Source: Gigaspora margarita (Eukaryota > Glomeromycota > Glomeromycetes > Diversisporales > Gigasporaceae). Taken from it: a stretch of DNA of 64,000 bases. Below are positions 23,711-36,200 of the stretch, one piece after another; the first letter of the stretch is position 1, and each line of letters opens with the position of its first letter. The DNA is taken from NCBI GenBank assembly GCA_009809945.1, contig WTPW01002496.1, positions 1 through 64,000 of the forward strand. Reading direction: 5' to 3'. The position numbers and the translations under genes are program-made. The notes under the pieces were generated by a model. It did not search any database and was not told the origin of the DNA. It saw nothing but the letters and a program-made list of their open reading frames with translations.

Positions 23711-24840
23711 GGAAGACACGTGATTCTATCATTTCCTCACTTGCATTTTCCAGTCGGCCTGCTTTGTGCAGTGTGGGAGACCACCGGCTGATGATACATT
23801 GTTAGACCTATAAAAACGCCTAAACGTATACTGGTGATAATTCTTGATCCCGTGAACAGAATTTAATGAAATTACCACCATCGTGACCGTCTCGATGCAA
23901 GCTTTCGAATGGTACCAAAATCTTCCTGATTGGACCGTTCTAGCCCACACTAGTTAAAACTGAATGATTGGTTCTTACAATCGCCCTACTGCGCCCAAAT
24001 CTTATTGGTCAACTAATACTGCGCCACCTGTGACACAGAATATCGGACATTTCGAGTAATCCTAGACATTTGAGTTAATCACAGACATGTCTGTTATTCT
24101 AGACATTTGGGACATAATAGTTTTAACAGTTATAATTATCATATCTAATATAGCTGATATTTAGGATATATCTAATATATTTATTATCTTTATTATATTT
24201 ATTATAGCCATTATATTTAGCATTAGCATATATCAAATATATCGATTATATATATTTCTTTATTTATTATTGTATTTATTTATATTAGCCAAACATGTAT
24301 AAATACTCAAGGTTTTTCCTTTGCTTAAAAGCAGAGTGAAGATTCTCTGGTTTATTGAATAAAATAGAAGTGAAGTAGTGTGTCTTCACTGAAATACATT
24401 TGATACAATTCTTAGTATCCTCATATACTATTAATTGTGGCCTCTTTCATAATTGCAAATCCCCCAAGCCTCTTTACAAAATACTGCCCAAATAACAGTA
24501 TCCCTTCCGACCCTTGCATACCACAGTAATTAGTATGAATTACATAAAGTGTCTCCCTGCATTAGTCGCTCTAGTCTCTAGCATTTCTCTAAAGAGGTAG
24601 AAATCTAGGTTGACAACATATTACAAATGACGCTGATGACGGTTATACCCAGCGCAAATTGTAGTTGCTATTTCTGGGAGCATAGCTGGTCTCAGCTCGT
24701 GCATCAATTGCATCGATGTATGCTACTGCTGCATATCATCAATAAAATTTGATTAATAAAGTTCAATATCTGGCCATGGCGGTCAGGTGATTTCAATAAT
24801 AAATATGTTACATGCATGCAATGATTTTTGATTAATTAAT
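23711..24840. repeat. 295-bp repeat unit, copy 3, split by an LTR
   Basis: The unit starts GGAAGACACGTGATTCTATC and continues to CTGATGATACAT (23799). It resumes at 24616 with ACATATTACAAATGACGC. Copy 1 shows the same join without the insert, which proves the insertion point. Confidence 0.9.
23800..24615 (+). mobile_element. solo LTR, 816 bp, TSD ACAT
   Basis: Starts TGTTAGACC and ends GGTTGACA, that is TG...CA. ACAT is duplicated (23796-23799, 24616-24619) and the uninterrupted site is seen in copy 1 of the host repeat. Promoter-like TATAAATACT lies at 24298-24307 and a poly(A)-signal-like AATAAA at 24358. There is no gag or pol frame, so it is a solo LTR left by recombination. Bases 23830-23945 carry the symmetric module (TTGATCCCGTGAACAGAATT ... 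CGAATGGTACCAAAAT). A second, older copy is at 27074-28528. Confidence 0.85.
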
Positions 24841-24989
24841 GATCTGCTAGTCAATCAGAAAATTTTCTATATTAAATGTAATAAAGATTACATATAGGCA
24901 TAACTTGAATTGAAATTTTCAAGTTATAAATAAAATTATAAAATTTTAAAACAAATATAGAAATAATATATACAAACAATAGACTGAAA

Positions 24990-25590
24990 TCTAAAGTTTC
25001 TAATTATAAATTAATGTTTAATATGCTTCATATGTGTGTAATATGCTTGTATATCATACTCTAATTTGATTAGCTAAATTTGCAGATCATTATTTTTAAA
25101 AAATAACAAGTTGTCAAAATTCTTTAGATAAAAGAATTAGTCTAAGAAATTTTTAAAAAAGGTTTAAAATTTTTTGTGCCTATATGCAAAAAAATTTGGT
25201 GTTAAACAAGTTTACTTAGTTGAATTAGAAAGATTGTCTTAATAAAATTTGAAGAAATTGTTAAAAAATGAGTTAAAAAAATAAAAAATTTGAATATATT
25301 AGATAACCTATTTACTTTGACTAAGTAAAATTGTTTAGCACAAAATTTTGCATATATGTACAAAGAAATTTAAGAATTTTCTAATAAACCTTCCAACTTA
25401 ACTCTAACCTAAAAGTTTTTCTAATAATTTGTTTATTTTTTAATAAATGATCTACAAATTTAGCTAATCAAATTAGGATACAATATTTAAGCATGCCAAG
25501 AAGTGTAAGATATGCATTTATTCTTATAAATTTATTAAATACTAATTTTTTTAAATAACTTAACTTTGTAAGCATGCAGTATTTACTATG
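24990..25590. mobile_element. foldback element, about 600 bp
   Basis: TAATTTGATTAGCTAAATTT at 25060-25080 pairs with AAATTTAGCTAATCAAATTA at 25456-25476. Pairing extends outward to about 24990 and 25590 and inward through GTTTACTTAG and CTAAGTAAAATTG. No TSD recognised. Confidence 0.65.
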
Positions 25591-26084
25591 ATAAACTCAA
25601 TTAATTAGATTATAACTTTAGCAAATTTTATATATAGATATAAATCAATTACTAACTGGATAAGATATATACCAATACTCAATACCCCTGTTGATTTCTA
25701 TCAGTAGTGATAGTAATCGATATATATCTGGTATAGATATTAATCGATATATAACCAATATAACAATAGTGATTATAATCAATACATATCTATAATAGTT
25801 AATAATCAATATATAATTAATATAAAAACAATTAATCAATTACTTGTATCCAGCCAATCAATATCAATTGCAAATTTTATAAAAAAATTTTAATTTTAAG
25901 ATTTTTTATTAAAAAAAAAGAAAAAAAACAAGAATACAATATGATAAATTTTTATTAAAAAAAAAAAAAAAAAACTTAAATATAGCAAACAATAAATCAC
26001 ACTATATCTAAAAAAAACACAAAGTAATGAACATTCAAACTCTAAATGAACCCTAACCCTAACCCAAACCTGAACTCTAACAAT
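25591..26084. other. AT-rich spacer with worn short repeats
   Basis: At 25690-25850 ATCGATATATA and related words recur every 40-60 bp. A-runs follow (25910-25975). Near 26047-26080 CCCTAACCCTAACCC-like sequence recalls telomere repeat. The frame at 25645-25839 is a product of the repeat. Confidence 0.45.
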
Positions 26085-26770
26085 AGCTCCAATAGCAAAA
26101 TTATATCTAAAAGAAGAAAAGTATCCAATTACTTCAGTAGCAATGGTTCCAATGACAAAATTGCAACTAAAAGAAGAAAAGCATTAGTAAATATATATAA
26201 AAAAAACAAATAAATGGTCCCAAAATGAAATGTACTCAAAAATAGTAACTCCAATAGTTTTAGTAATGTTAGTGAAATTGCAACTAAAAGAAAAGAAGAG
26301 TTAATACCTAAATAAGAGAAAAAACAACAAAAAAAACTAGCAACAGCCCAAAAATAAAAAACTTAACAAAAATGATAATTCTAAAAAAACAACAGTTCTA
26401 ATGACTTTCTGATGCCAAAATTATGCTTGAAAGGAGAAAAATATATAAGAAAAAAAAAGAAACAAAAAAACAAAGTAGCGACCCCAAGACAAAAAACTTA
26501 CCTGAAAATGGTAGCTCCAATAATTCCAGTAAAGATGGTTCAAATAGTAAAATCAGCCAGAAGAAAGAGAAACATCAATAAATATATAAGAAAATAATAA
26601 AAAAGCAATCCAAGGCAAAAAACTTATCCAAAAATAATGCCTCTATAACTCTAGTAATGGTGGCTTCAATAGCGTAATCTCAACCAGAAGAAAGAAAAGC
26701 ATCTGTAAATATATAAGAAAAAAAAATAACACCAAGACGAAAAACTTACCCAAAAACAGCAACTTCAGTA
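26085..26770. repeat. tandem repeat, about 125-bp unit
   Basis: Five to six diverged copies of a unit that includes TAGCTCCAATAATTCCAGTA, CCAGAAGAAAGAAAAGCATC and GGCAAAAAACTTACCC. The copies are spread evenly. No coding frame is preserved from unit to unit; the 61-residue frame at 26412 is chance. Confidence 0.7.
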
Positions 26771-27073
26771 TCAACAGCTCCAACAGCAAGAGCAAATGAA
26801 AAAAATATGCCTCAAATAATGAGTCAGCAACAAAACTAGACAGGAGGAACCACTTTTTTGACCACGATTGTCATTGCTAATATACAAGAAGCAACACCTA
26901 AACAACATAGTCATCATGATACAAATTCCCACTAACAACAACCAACAACAACAGTAATACACAATTCACTAATACACCAACAACAAAGTGAAATTACAAC
27001 ACCAATTTCAAACAATGGCTCCAGTAATGACAATGATACTAATTCCAAGTGAAAAATCTAGTACAAATGAAAA
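26771..27073. other. CAACA-rich spacer
   Basis: CAACAACA-type words are common and may be a worn continuation of the tandem repeat. Nothing else seen. Confidence 0.4.
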
Positions 27074-28528
27074 TGTTGACCTATGAAAATACACAAAAAC
27101 GGGCATACCTCTTGATCCAGTGAACAGAATTCGATGAAACAACCACCATTCGACTCAGCTCAATGAGACGGTTCGAATGAGCTATAGGTCATCCCTGTAC
27201 GACCACTGGTTGCCAATATCAGAACCAATGAACAACCAAGTATAGGATCTACAATTTGATTGGTTAGGTGATCTACTGCGCGCCAAAGTGCATATATGGC
27301 ATTTATAAAACATGTCATATTTATAGCATATATACTCTATATTTTATTTGTTACACATATGTTATTTATTTCATATATTACATTTATATTATTTATACTA
27401 TATATTTTATTAGTAGTAGATATAGCATTTATTGCACATGTAGTAGATATAGTAGGGTGGTTGGCAAGGTCATTATTGGTCTTGCATGCCATGGCAAGGT
27501 TTTAGTAGCCTGCCAACATAATAGGCGAGTAATGGCAAAAATAGCAAGCTTTTTATAATTGATTTTTGGTTATATTAATATACTAAGTAAGTTTATTTTA
27601 ACATTTTTATTATAAATAAAGTGCAATACTATAACTAAAGTGTAATGAAGTTTATAATTATTGTTATATTATATAAAATGATGAATCCATTTTTACATAT
27701 CTTGTTATTGCATTATATTTGTAATATAAAAGAAAATATGATTTAGATGAATTTACGAAATAAATTTAACAATTAAAACCTCTTTGTATTATACTATACT
27801 GATTTATTTCTTAGTTCTAAGTACCATATATATACACATATACAAAATTCTTTTAATATATACTAGTTCTTTTTTATATTAATTTAAATACTAATTGATT
27901 GGTTTTTTTTAATAGTACATGTATATGAAACAATATAAATATTTAAATTGTTATATATTAATATCAAAATATTAGCTTAAAAAAAATTTTAGATCAGAAT
28001 AAAACTTTATTTTGAAATAAATAGTTTTTAGTAGAATTATTAAGTATAATATATTTATACTATATATATATTTATATATTTTTTACTATTACATATAATA
28101 TTAACTTGCCATCTTGCCATATCATTTTTCTTAGCCTGCCATACCTTGCCACTGTTGCCTTGCCAAAATGGCAAGAAATTGCCAGCTTGCCAACCACCCT
28201 AAGATATAGCCTGTTACATTTGTAAAAAATCAAAATGTATAAAAGCAGCTGATGTGGACCCCAAGTTCAACATCAAGTCTTCATACTCTTTCAATAATAA
28301 AAACATTATTTACTACACAAATTAAACAGTTACTAGAATCTTCATATACTTTTAATTGTTGCCTCTTTTGTAATTACAAATTGCCAAAAATCTTCTTTGT
28401 TAAGTTTTCTTTAAAAATGCATTTCAACTTAGATAAATCACAGTAACAAGTGAGATTACACAAAATGTTCACTGTCTAAGGTCGCTCTAGTTACCTACAA
28501 TCTTTAAAGAAGTAGATATAGGATAACA
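27074..28528 (+). mobile_element. older LTR copy, split by a MITE
   Basis: Starts TGTTGACCTATGAAAA and matches the LTR at 23800 through CCAGTGAACAGAATTCGATG. After the MITE at 27453-28201 it continues to GTCGCTCTAGTTACC and AAAGAAGTAGATATAGG, ending near GATAACA. The flanks (GAAAA, CTGCA) do not form a TSD, so the ends are worn or recombined. It carries the symmetric module at about 27110-27190. Confidence 0.7.
27453..28201. mobile_element. MITE, hAT-like, 8-bp TSD AGATATAG
   Basis: TAGGGTGGTTGGCAAGG at the left pairs with CTTGCCAACCACCCTA at the right. AGATATAG is exactly duplicated (27445-27452, 28202-28209). Both ends carry clusters of TTGCCA / TGGCAA words. The overlapping frames at 27268-27558 straddle the junction and are not genes. 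Confidence 0.9.
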
Positions 28529-28876
28529 CTGCATTATATACAACCAAACTGATTACAGATACCATTGGCTATTTTGTCCAAACTCAAATAGTATTTCAAA
28601 TATTATCCAAAATATAATTACACAATACTTCTTTTCAGATCTACTAGTTCTATTTCTCAATGAACTATAATAGCTATGCAACAATTTTCTAACTCATTAC
28701 TGCCTTTTCCCTACACAGTCTATACTATTCAATACTACAACTTTCTATACTATGATTCAGGGTTATATTCCAAAATCACTTATCAATATTATATCTCAAC
28801 ATACTTTTTGCAAAAATGTAGCCAATACTATTATTAAGCTTTTCTTACTTATTTTACAAAGGATTCATAAACAATT
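28529..28876. other. AT-rich spacer
   Basis: Pyrimidine-rich plus strand, no gene or bounded repeat recognised. Confidence 0.45.
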
Positions 28877-28884
28877 ATAGAAAC

Positions 28885-30348
28885 AGGACCCCAGACATCT
28901 CTGATATATGTCATTTTTTTTTTTTAGCAAATTGCAAAAAATTTGGTCTGATCCAAATTTAAGTTTTAGCAAATTGAGTTTAATTTAAAAAAGGTTATAT
29001 AAAGCATTTTGGCAAATTACAGCAATTTAATGCATGTTATATTTTATTTTTAGCAAATTACCTATATTCTGCAAAATTATACCCAGAATAATGTATTTTT
29101 ATGTGTTAAACAAGTTTTCTTAGAGTACAATATTAGAATCAATTAGTAAAATTTTGAGAATCATAGAATTTTTTAGTATTTTTATTAATAAATTTATATA
29201 AAATATTATAATTCTCAAAATTTTACTAATTGATTCTAACATTGTGCTCTAAGAAAACTTGTTCAACACATAAAATACATTATCCTGGTATATTTAATTT
29301 TATATTTCTTGAAAATTTAAGAGAAGATACTTAATTTTGGATTTTTTGATCGAAAATTCAAAATTAAGCATTTTCTCTTAAATTTTCAAGAAATATAAAA
29401 GTAAAGTTGCTAGAATAATGTATTTTTATGTACTAAACAAGTTTTCTTAGAGTATAAAGTTAGAATCAATTAGTAAGATTTTGAGAATTATAATAGTTTA
29501 TATAATTTTTTTAATAAAAATACCAAAAAATTCTATGATTCTCAAAATTTTACTAATTGATTCTAACATTGTGCTCTAAGCAAAGTTGTTTAGCACATAA
29601 AAATACATTATTCTGGCATATTTACTTTTATATTTCTTGAAAATTTAAGAGAAGATGCTTAATTTTGGATTTTTGATCAAAAAATCTAAAATTAAGCATC
29701 TTCTCTTAAATTTTCAAGAATATAAAATTAAATATGCCAGAATGATATATTTTTTTGTGTTGAACAAGTTTTTTTAGAGCACAATGTTAGGATCAATTAG
29801 TAAAATTTTGAGAATTATAATACTTTATATAATTTTATTAATAAAAACACTAAAAATTCTATGATTCTCAAAATTTTACTAATTGATTCTAATATTATGC
29901 TCTAAGAAAACTTGTTCAGCATATAAAATACATTATTTCAGCATTTTTACTTTTATATTTCTTGAAAATTTAAGAGAAGATGCTTAATTTTGGATTTTTT
30001 GATCAAAAAATCCAAATTTAAGCATCTTTTCTTAAATTTTCAAAAAATATAAAATTAAATAATGTATTTTTTATGTGCTAAACAAGTTTTCTTATAAAAA
30101 TACTAAAAATTCTCTGATTCTCAAAATTTTATTTAATGATTCTAACTTTATACTCTAAGAAAATTTGTCTAGCACTCAAAAATATATATATTATTTTTAA
30201 TTTATAAAAATAGATGTGGTAATCTAATTTTTAGCAAATTACTAAAAATTTATAAATAATAATTGAATTTTTAGCAAATTTATTGATTTTAGGGGTAGAA
30301 AAACCTCTAAATTTATGTATGACCTATATTAGAGATGTCTGGGGTTCT
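28885..30348. mobile_element. 1.46 kb multi-hairpin element, AGACATCT family, TSD ATAGAAAC
   Basis: Ends AGGACCCCAGACATCTCT and AGAGATGTCTGGGGTTCT match the 280-300 bp members of the family. The 8-bp TSD ATAGAAAC is perfect (28877-28884, 30349-30356). The interior consists of repeated hairpins of two kinds that alternate: one with AAGAAAACTTGTTCA arms at about 29100-29275, 29430-29605, 29755-29930 and partly 30070-30180; one with CTTGAAAATTTAAGAGAAGA arms at about 29300-29400, 29630-29725 and 29950-30050. No frame. Confidence 0.9.
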
Positions 30349-30356
30349 ATAGAAAC

Positions 30357-30807
30357 TATACTGCATAAATTTAGTACATTGAAAATCTATACAAGCTCTA
30401 CCCCAATCCCATAATATATCTACTAAACCTTTATATACTTTTATTACAACAGAACTCTATAACTTATAGTTGCATTTGTGGCTTACTAGACCAACAACAA
30501 TAGCACATGTTCACCTTTGGGCTTAGCACTCAAAAAAATAGAAATCTGGTTATACAACTTTATAAATATAGCTCTCCAACTAACTCTTCTCTATATTCAA
30601 ATCTAGATGAGTTTTAACCACTCTAGTAGGTTTAGGTTGCAGATAAATTTGCTAGAATATTTCTATCTATAGTCTGAGTCTTAATTCTTGTATAATTAAT
30701 AACTGTAATCTAAGAAACTCTATGATAAATATCATACATTTTATTAATAAAGATAAAGACCAAATCTTAACTTAATACCAAAAAAAAATAAATAATAAAT
30801 AAATAAA
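30357..30807. other. AT-rich spacer
   Basis: The plus strand near 30470-30530 weakly resembles the 5' part of the retroposon nested in the LINE (35182-35407, read on the minus strand). No gene recognised. Confidence 0.4.
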
Positions 30808-30962
30808 TAACCTATGCAACTGAAATTATTAATAATTGAATAATGAAATAAACTTCAATTTTTAGAAGCTAAGATTAAACCAGAACTGATTAAACTAATT
30901 AAATATATATAATTTATAGAATTCTGTATATAGTACCTAAGATTGTAAATCATATACTCAAG

Positions 30963-31241
30963 CAGTGTTGTACATTTTGGCTAGCCACAGCCTTTTTTGG
31001 CTTGTCCACGTCCAAAATTGTCCAAACATCCAAGATTGTCCAAAGCTTGTCCAGGCTTTAATAATTAATAAATCTATCTAAAAAATATATAACTATATAG
31101 TTTTTTAGGTGCTGAACACATTATAGTTAAAATTAAAATATGTATCTTAATAAAATTTTATGTAATTTTACTTTATTTAATTGTTCAAAATTGTCCAAAA
31201 TTGTCCAAGTCATTGTCCAAGGCTGTCCTGTGACAACACTG
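30963..31241. mobile_element. MITE, hAT-like, TSD TACTCAAG
   Basis: Starts CAGTGTTGTACATTTTGG and ends CTGTGACAACACTG. TACTCAAG is duplicated exactly (30955-30962, 31242-31249), and other units of the host repeat show the empty site. The interior has repeated TTGTCCAAA words. Length 279 bp. Confidence 0.92.
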
Positions 31242-31535
31242 TACTCAAGCATCAGGTATTTACAGTTCTGGAGTTATTGTGACTAATATTTCAACTAGAC
31301 AAAGAGCATTTGATGAAATTATATTTAATAGTAATCTTATATCAAAAATTTAGTGGATTAAGACCTAAATTTTAGGATCTGATTATTATATTGAATTAGC
31401 TATGAAGTGTAAAGATAGAGATTTTGATAAATGATCTATGCAACTAAAATTACTAATAATTACCTATTGGTTAAATGAAACGGGTCTATAAGAATATAAT
31501 GAAATTAACTTCAATTTTGAAAGCTAATAAAATTA

Positions 31536-31782
31536 AAAAAAAGTGCTTGTTACTGGCAGTAACAGCAACCAGATTTAGGTTAGAGTTAGATTTAGAGTTA
31601 GAAGTAGATCTATTATATAATAAAATCCTCAAGAAACATTTTTTGCTAGATACAAAAGATGGTTTCATAGTCATAATTTTAAGTTATTGTGATTTGTAAT
31701 TTTTTGAATTTTCTTGTCATACCTAATCTTGCAATTTGATTGGCTCAGAACTATCACCGCTGGTTACAAATAAATTCACCCA
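31536..31782. mobile_element. insertion of unknown class, TSD TAAAATTA
   Basis: Other copies of the host repeat lack this 247-bp stretch, and TAAAATTA is present at both edges (31528-31535, 31783-31790). Terminal inverted repeats are weak at best (CTTGTTACTGG against CCAGCGGTGA). Overlapping frames on both strands at 31475-31699 are by-products. Confidence 0.65.
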
Positions 31783-33249
31783 TAAAATTAAACCAGAACC
31801 AATTAAACAATACATTTACAAGACATGTATACTGGTAAGCTATATTAATGTATTAGTACTATAGATGTCTCTAAATTAAACTAATTAAATTATATATAAT
31901 TTGTGGAATAATAATGTATATAGCATCTAAAATTGTGACCATATACTCAAGCATCAGATATTTATATTTTAGAGTTATTGTAACTAAAATTTTAACTAGA
32001 CTAAGGACATTTCATAGAATTCTATTTAATAGTGATCCTGTGTCAAGAATTTCAGTAGACCAAGATCTAAATTTTTAGAACTTGATAGAGATTTTGATAA
32101 ATGACCTATATAACTAAAGTTATTGACAATCACTCGTTGGTTGGATGAAATGAATCTAAAAAATTATAATAGAATTAATCTTAATTTTTGGAAGCTAATA
32201 AAATTAAATAATACATTCACAAGATATGTATACTAGTAAGCTATATGAATGTATTTGTACTGTGAAGATCTCTAAATTAAACTAATTAAATTATATATAA
32301 TTTGTGAAATTCTAATATATGTAGAATCTGAGATTGTGAACTATATACTCAAGCATTAGATATTTACAGTCCCAGAGTTATTGTGAATAAGGTTTCAACT
32401 AGACAAAGAGTATTTGATGGAATTCTTTTTAATAGTGATCTTGTGTTAAGAATTTTAGTAGATCAAGATCTTGATTTTTAGAGCCTGATTTTATATTGAA
32501 TTAGTTATAAAATATATAGATAGAGATTTTGATACATATTAGCTGATTTGATTTTTGGGCCTTTTTTTGATCAACGTTACACAAAATTTGCTCCTAAGTA
32601 ACATTGACAAACTAACAAATGAAGCACTTGTTACAACAAACAAAAGAGCTTTTTTGATGTCTAGACAAGTTAAAAAACCAATAAAACATAATAAAAGACT
32701 ATGCTAAGCTGTAGAAAAAAGTACTTTTACTATTTGTTGAAATACTCAGGTGTTTTAGAATGGGTTGGGCATTGTTTGATAGGTTGGTAACTATCAAGGA
32801 TAATTTTTTTTTGTTTTTTTTTTAAATAAAAATGCTATAGTTGAAACTTTATTTAAGTAAAAACAAAAGGTTTATATTTAAAGATTACAGAACTACATTT
32901 GTATTACTATGAAACAGGTACCCAATGTGAGATTATACCTCCTATTTTCTATAAATGCTATAATTAATTATTACAGATTAATTGAATAGCTAGAATAGGT
33001 TGAAGGAAGCCTAAAGTATATGCCGTAGCATTAGTGTATACAGTTTGTTAGAGAAAAACCTTGTAGAAACCATTTTCCTATAAAAGAAAAAAATTTATAT
33101 GAGATATATTTGATGAGGGTGTAGTTGTTGTATAAGATATTTTTGGAAAAATTATTTCTTTTTTTTTATTTTTGAAGTAATATTGCGAGCATGTTCCTAT
33201 TGATATTGAAAGATGTTTTGTGAGAACCAAATAATATCTTAAAACCAAT

Positions 33250-36200
33250 TCAGAAAAATATTAGACAAAGTAGTAAGAAATAATTTAGTTTGTTTTGCAA
33301 TAAGTAATTTAATATTTTCAAAAATATTAGAGGAGTAAATTCCAATAATATAGTATAGAATAAGATCATATTGTTGACTAGATGTATTGAGTGTAGAGTA
33401 AAGGAGAATATTGATATTCTAGTTAGAAATGCAGTATTATTTTTGAGAGAAGTAAGTGTATCAGTAATTATACAAATTATAGATTGCCGAATATTATTGT
33501 TATTGTTTGGGCAAAAAAGTAGGTGTAAAGTATCTTCAGTATTTGGGCAGCAAGAACATTTTGATGTAGATATAGATAAGGATAGCAAATATGCAGATTT
33601 TCTATAGTTGGAAGATTATTAGTATTAGTTAAAATTTTAATTCTAAAAGAGCATTTAGAGTGATTGTGTTCAAGAGTGTTTAGGATATCAAAATATAGTA
33701 TCCAATTGATTTTAGTTATATTTTTAAATATTTTAAAAGTAGACCAGGAATATTGTTCTTGCATAGTATATATATTTTTGATAAAAGTTCATATTTTGAA
33801 GGGAATAAGATGATCTTTTCATAGAAAATAGGTTGGGAGATTTAAAAAATTATGGGTAATTTTAAGTATTGGTTTGCTAGTTTCATGTTTTGCAAGTAAG
33901 TCTGCTTGGTTATGAAGGAAGTTAGTATGTGATTTGATTTTGTTTAGAGTGAATGAAATGTTTTTAATAGATTTGATTTGATTAATAATCGATATAATAT
34001 CCCAATTTTTGTTTTGTATAGGTTTAGAGAAGTGTGTTTGTTTTAGGTTTTTGATTGCAGTATTGTTATCTAAATGAATATTTATATAGGTATTAGGAGT
34101 TGCAAGAGAATTAATTGCCTCAAGTTCAGCACGTGTTGTATCAGGATATAAGATAGTAGCTGCATTAAATTTAATAGAAGTATTGTTTTTACAAATCCAA
34201 CCAATACCAGATTTAATATCTGATGAATATGAATTTTGTATTGAAGCATCAGTATAGAAATGTAGTTCTTGTGAAATAAGATTTTGAATAAGTGATAGAA
34301 ATTAGTGAGTTGATATTAATAGGTAGTATTATTGGTTAAATGGTATATAAGTTGTATTTCTTGTGTAGGAATATAAATTTGTGGTATGGATTGAAAAGAA
34401 GGAGTTGTAGTATTAGTAAGAATATAAATATGGATTAGGGTGAGAATTTCTTTGTAATCTATTTAAATATATATTGGATTGCTAGATTTGTTAATTTGAT
34501 TGTAGAGAAGATTAAAGGAGAAAAAGGTATTTGAAGATAGAGAGATATTAGGTAGAAGTTGTATGTAGCCTGAATCTGAAGAATTTATTTTATATGTTGT
34601 AGTTTTTGATAGAGAAGTTTGATATGATAGATAAAGATTATTGTTAGAGATATAGTATATTTGTATAAGTAAAAAAGAATCAGAGGTTATTAAAAGAGAA
34701 AGAAAATAAGTTGTATTAATAAAAGAGTTAATCAAAGGTAGGCTAAGATAAGGCCAGGTAGTTACAATTGTGTTATCTTGTATGAAATAGAGAATGTTTG
34801 AGAATATAAAGGTTAATGATCTTTAGTAGGTTTATTAGTGCACAAATAAATATTATTCTATAGTAGAATATATTTATTGTTTGTGGTTGTAATTTGTTCA
34901 ATAAATAGTAACTGGTTATTTCTCAAACTATTAATTAGAGAGGTTTGTGGATTTGAAGGAAGTATATCATAAATTAGATGTATATTAGAAAAGAAATCTG
35001 GATGATAAGAATTAAGAGAAAGATTTGATAATGTAATATTATTTTTGGCTAATTGTAAGAGTTGAAAGATGAATATAAAGTTTTTAGTTTTACGACTATG
35101 AGTAGTAAGTAAGTTTTGAGTAAGGTTCAGTAACCATACTTTGATGAGCTATGATTTAATATGGATAATAGCAATATTTTTTTTTTAATTTTAATAGTGA
35201 GACCTTGCTCTTATCTTTATTAAATTTAATAGAAACTTTTTACAGTTGGAAAAAATTTCATAATTTAAATCTAATGCTAAGAAAAAGAATTCAGACATAT
35301 AGCTAGATAAACAAAAGTAGACCTAGTACTTATCTGTGGCCTAAACCAACAAGAGTGGCCAAGGCTCACCTAGATTTGGTTATTGGTTAATATACTAGAA
35401 GGGTGTGAGCAATATTTTTAAGAGTTGAACTAGAGTTAGCAGAACTTGTTTTTTGAATTAAATTGTTAAGGGTTGGTAAATTGAATGCTATAGGATTAGT
35501 AAGAACTATATTGTTAGTGTTTTTGGCAAGATAAAGCATTTTTTTGGTTTGAATAGTAAAGAGACAAGATAATTTGGTTTGGAGATTATTGTGAATGATA
35601 CATACTTGTAGGAGGTATTCAATAGAGGGTTGAAGTATAAGATTAAAAAGTAATGAGATTTGTAAGGGTGTAAGTTTTTTGTATTTTATTAAATGAATTA
35701 AGTTTTCAATTTTGTTAACAATTGCATCAAATGTTGGTTTGGTTGAACCATTTCCATCAAAGTAAATACCTAAGTATCTAATAATATCATTAGAATTTCT
35801 AGGTAAGATGAGTTGATTATTGAATAAAAGAGAAGTTGTTTATGATTTGTGGAATTTAGATCGAATATGAAGTAAATCAGATTTTGTGGGGTTGACTTCT
35901 ATATTGTTAAGTTTATAGAGTTCAGAAGTGTCATTGAGAAAATTTTGCATAGTTTTAGAGCTTTCACAAAGCCATGTTGTATCATCCATATAAGCTAAGT
36001 AGAATTGAAGTACTAGTAGTAGTAGTATTGGTAATTATATCAAGAGGGAATTGTGCTGCAATTTTAAGCAGATGGTTTTGGTATTTTTGATGAATAAAGG
36101 TAAGAATTGGATCATAGTAAATTTTCCAAAGTAAAAGAGAGTAGGTCTCTTCTTGTTCTATTCTAGAATAGATGTTAATAGAAGAGGTAAGACCATGAGC

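Larger units (their letters stand above)
30808..32535. repeat. tandem repeat, about 400-430 bp unit
   Basis: Three to four diverged direct copies of a unit containing ACTCAAGCATCAGGTATTTA, AGAGATTTTGATAAATGA and TATACTGGTAAGCTATAT. The spacing between matching points at 31808 and 32206 is 398 bp. Two insertions (30963-31241, 31536-31782) lie in the first copies. More copies lie at 36945-37530, beyond the LINE, so the LINE landed in or beside the array. Confidence 0.75.

Noticed and set aside
27268..27558. Tyr/Ile-rich frames of 96 and 69 residues
   Set aside because: They straddle the junction between an LTR copy and a MITE and consist of TATA-like low complexity.
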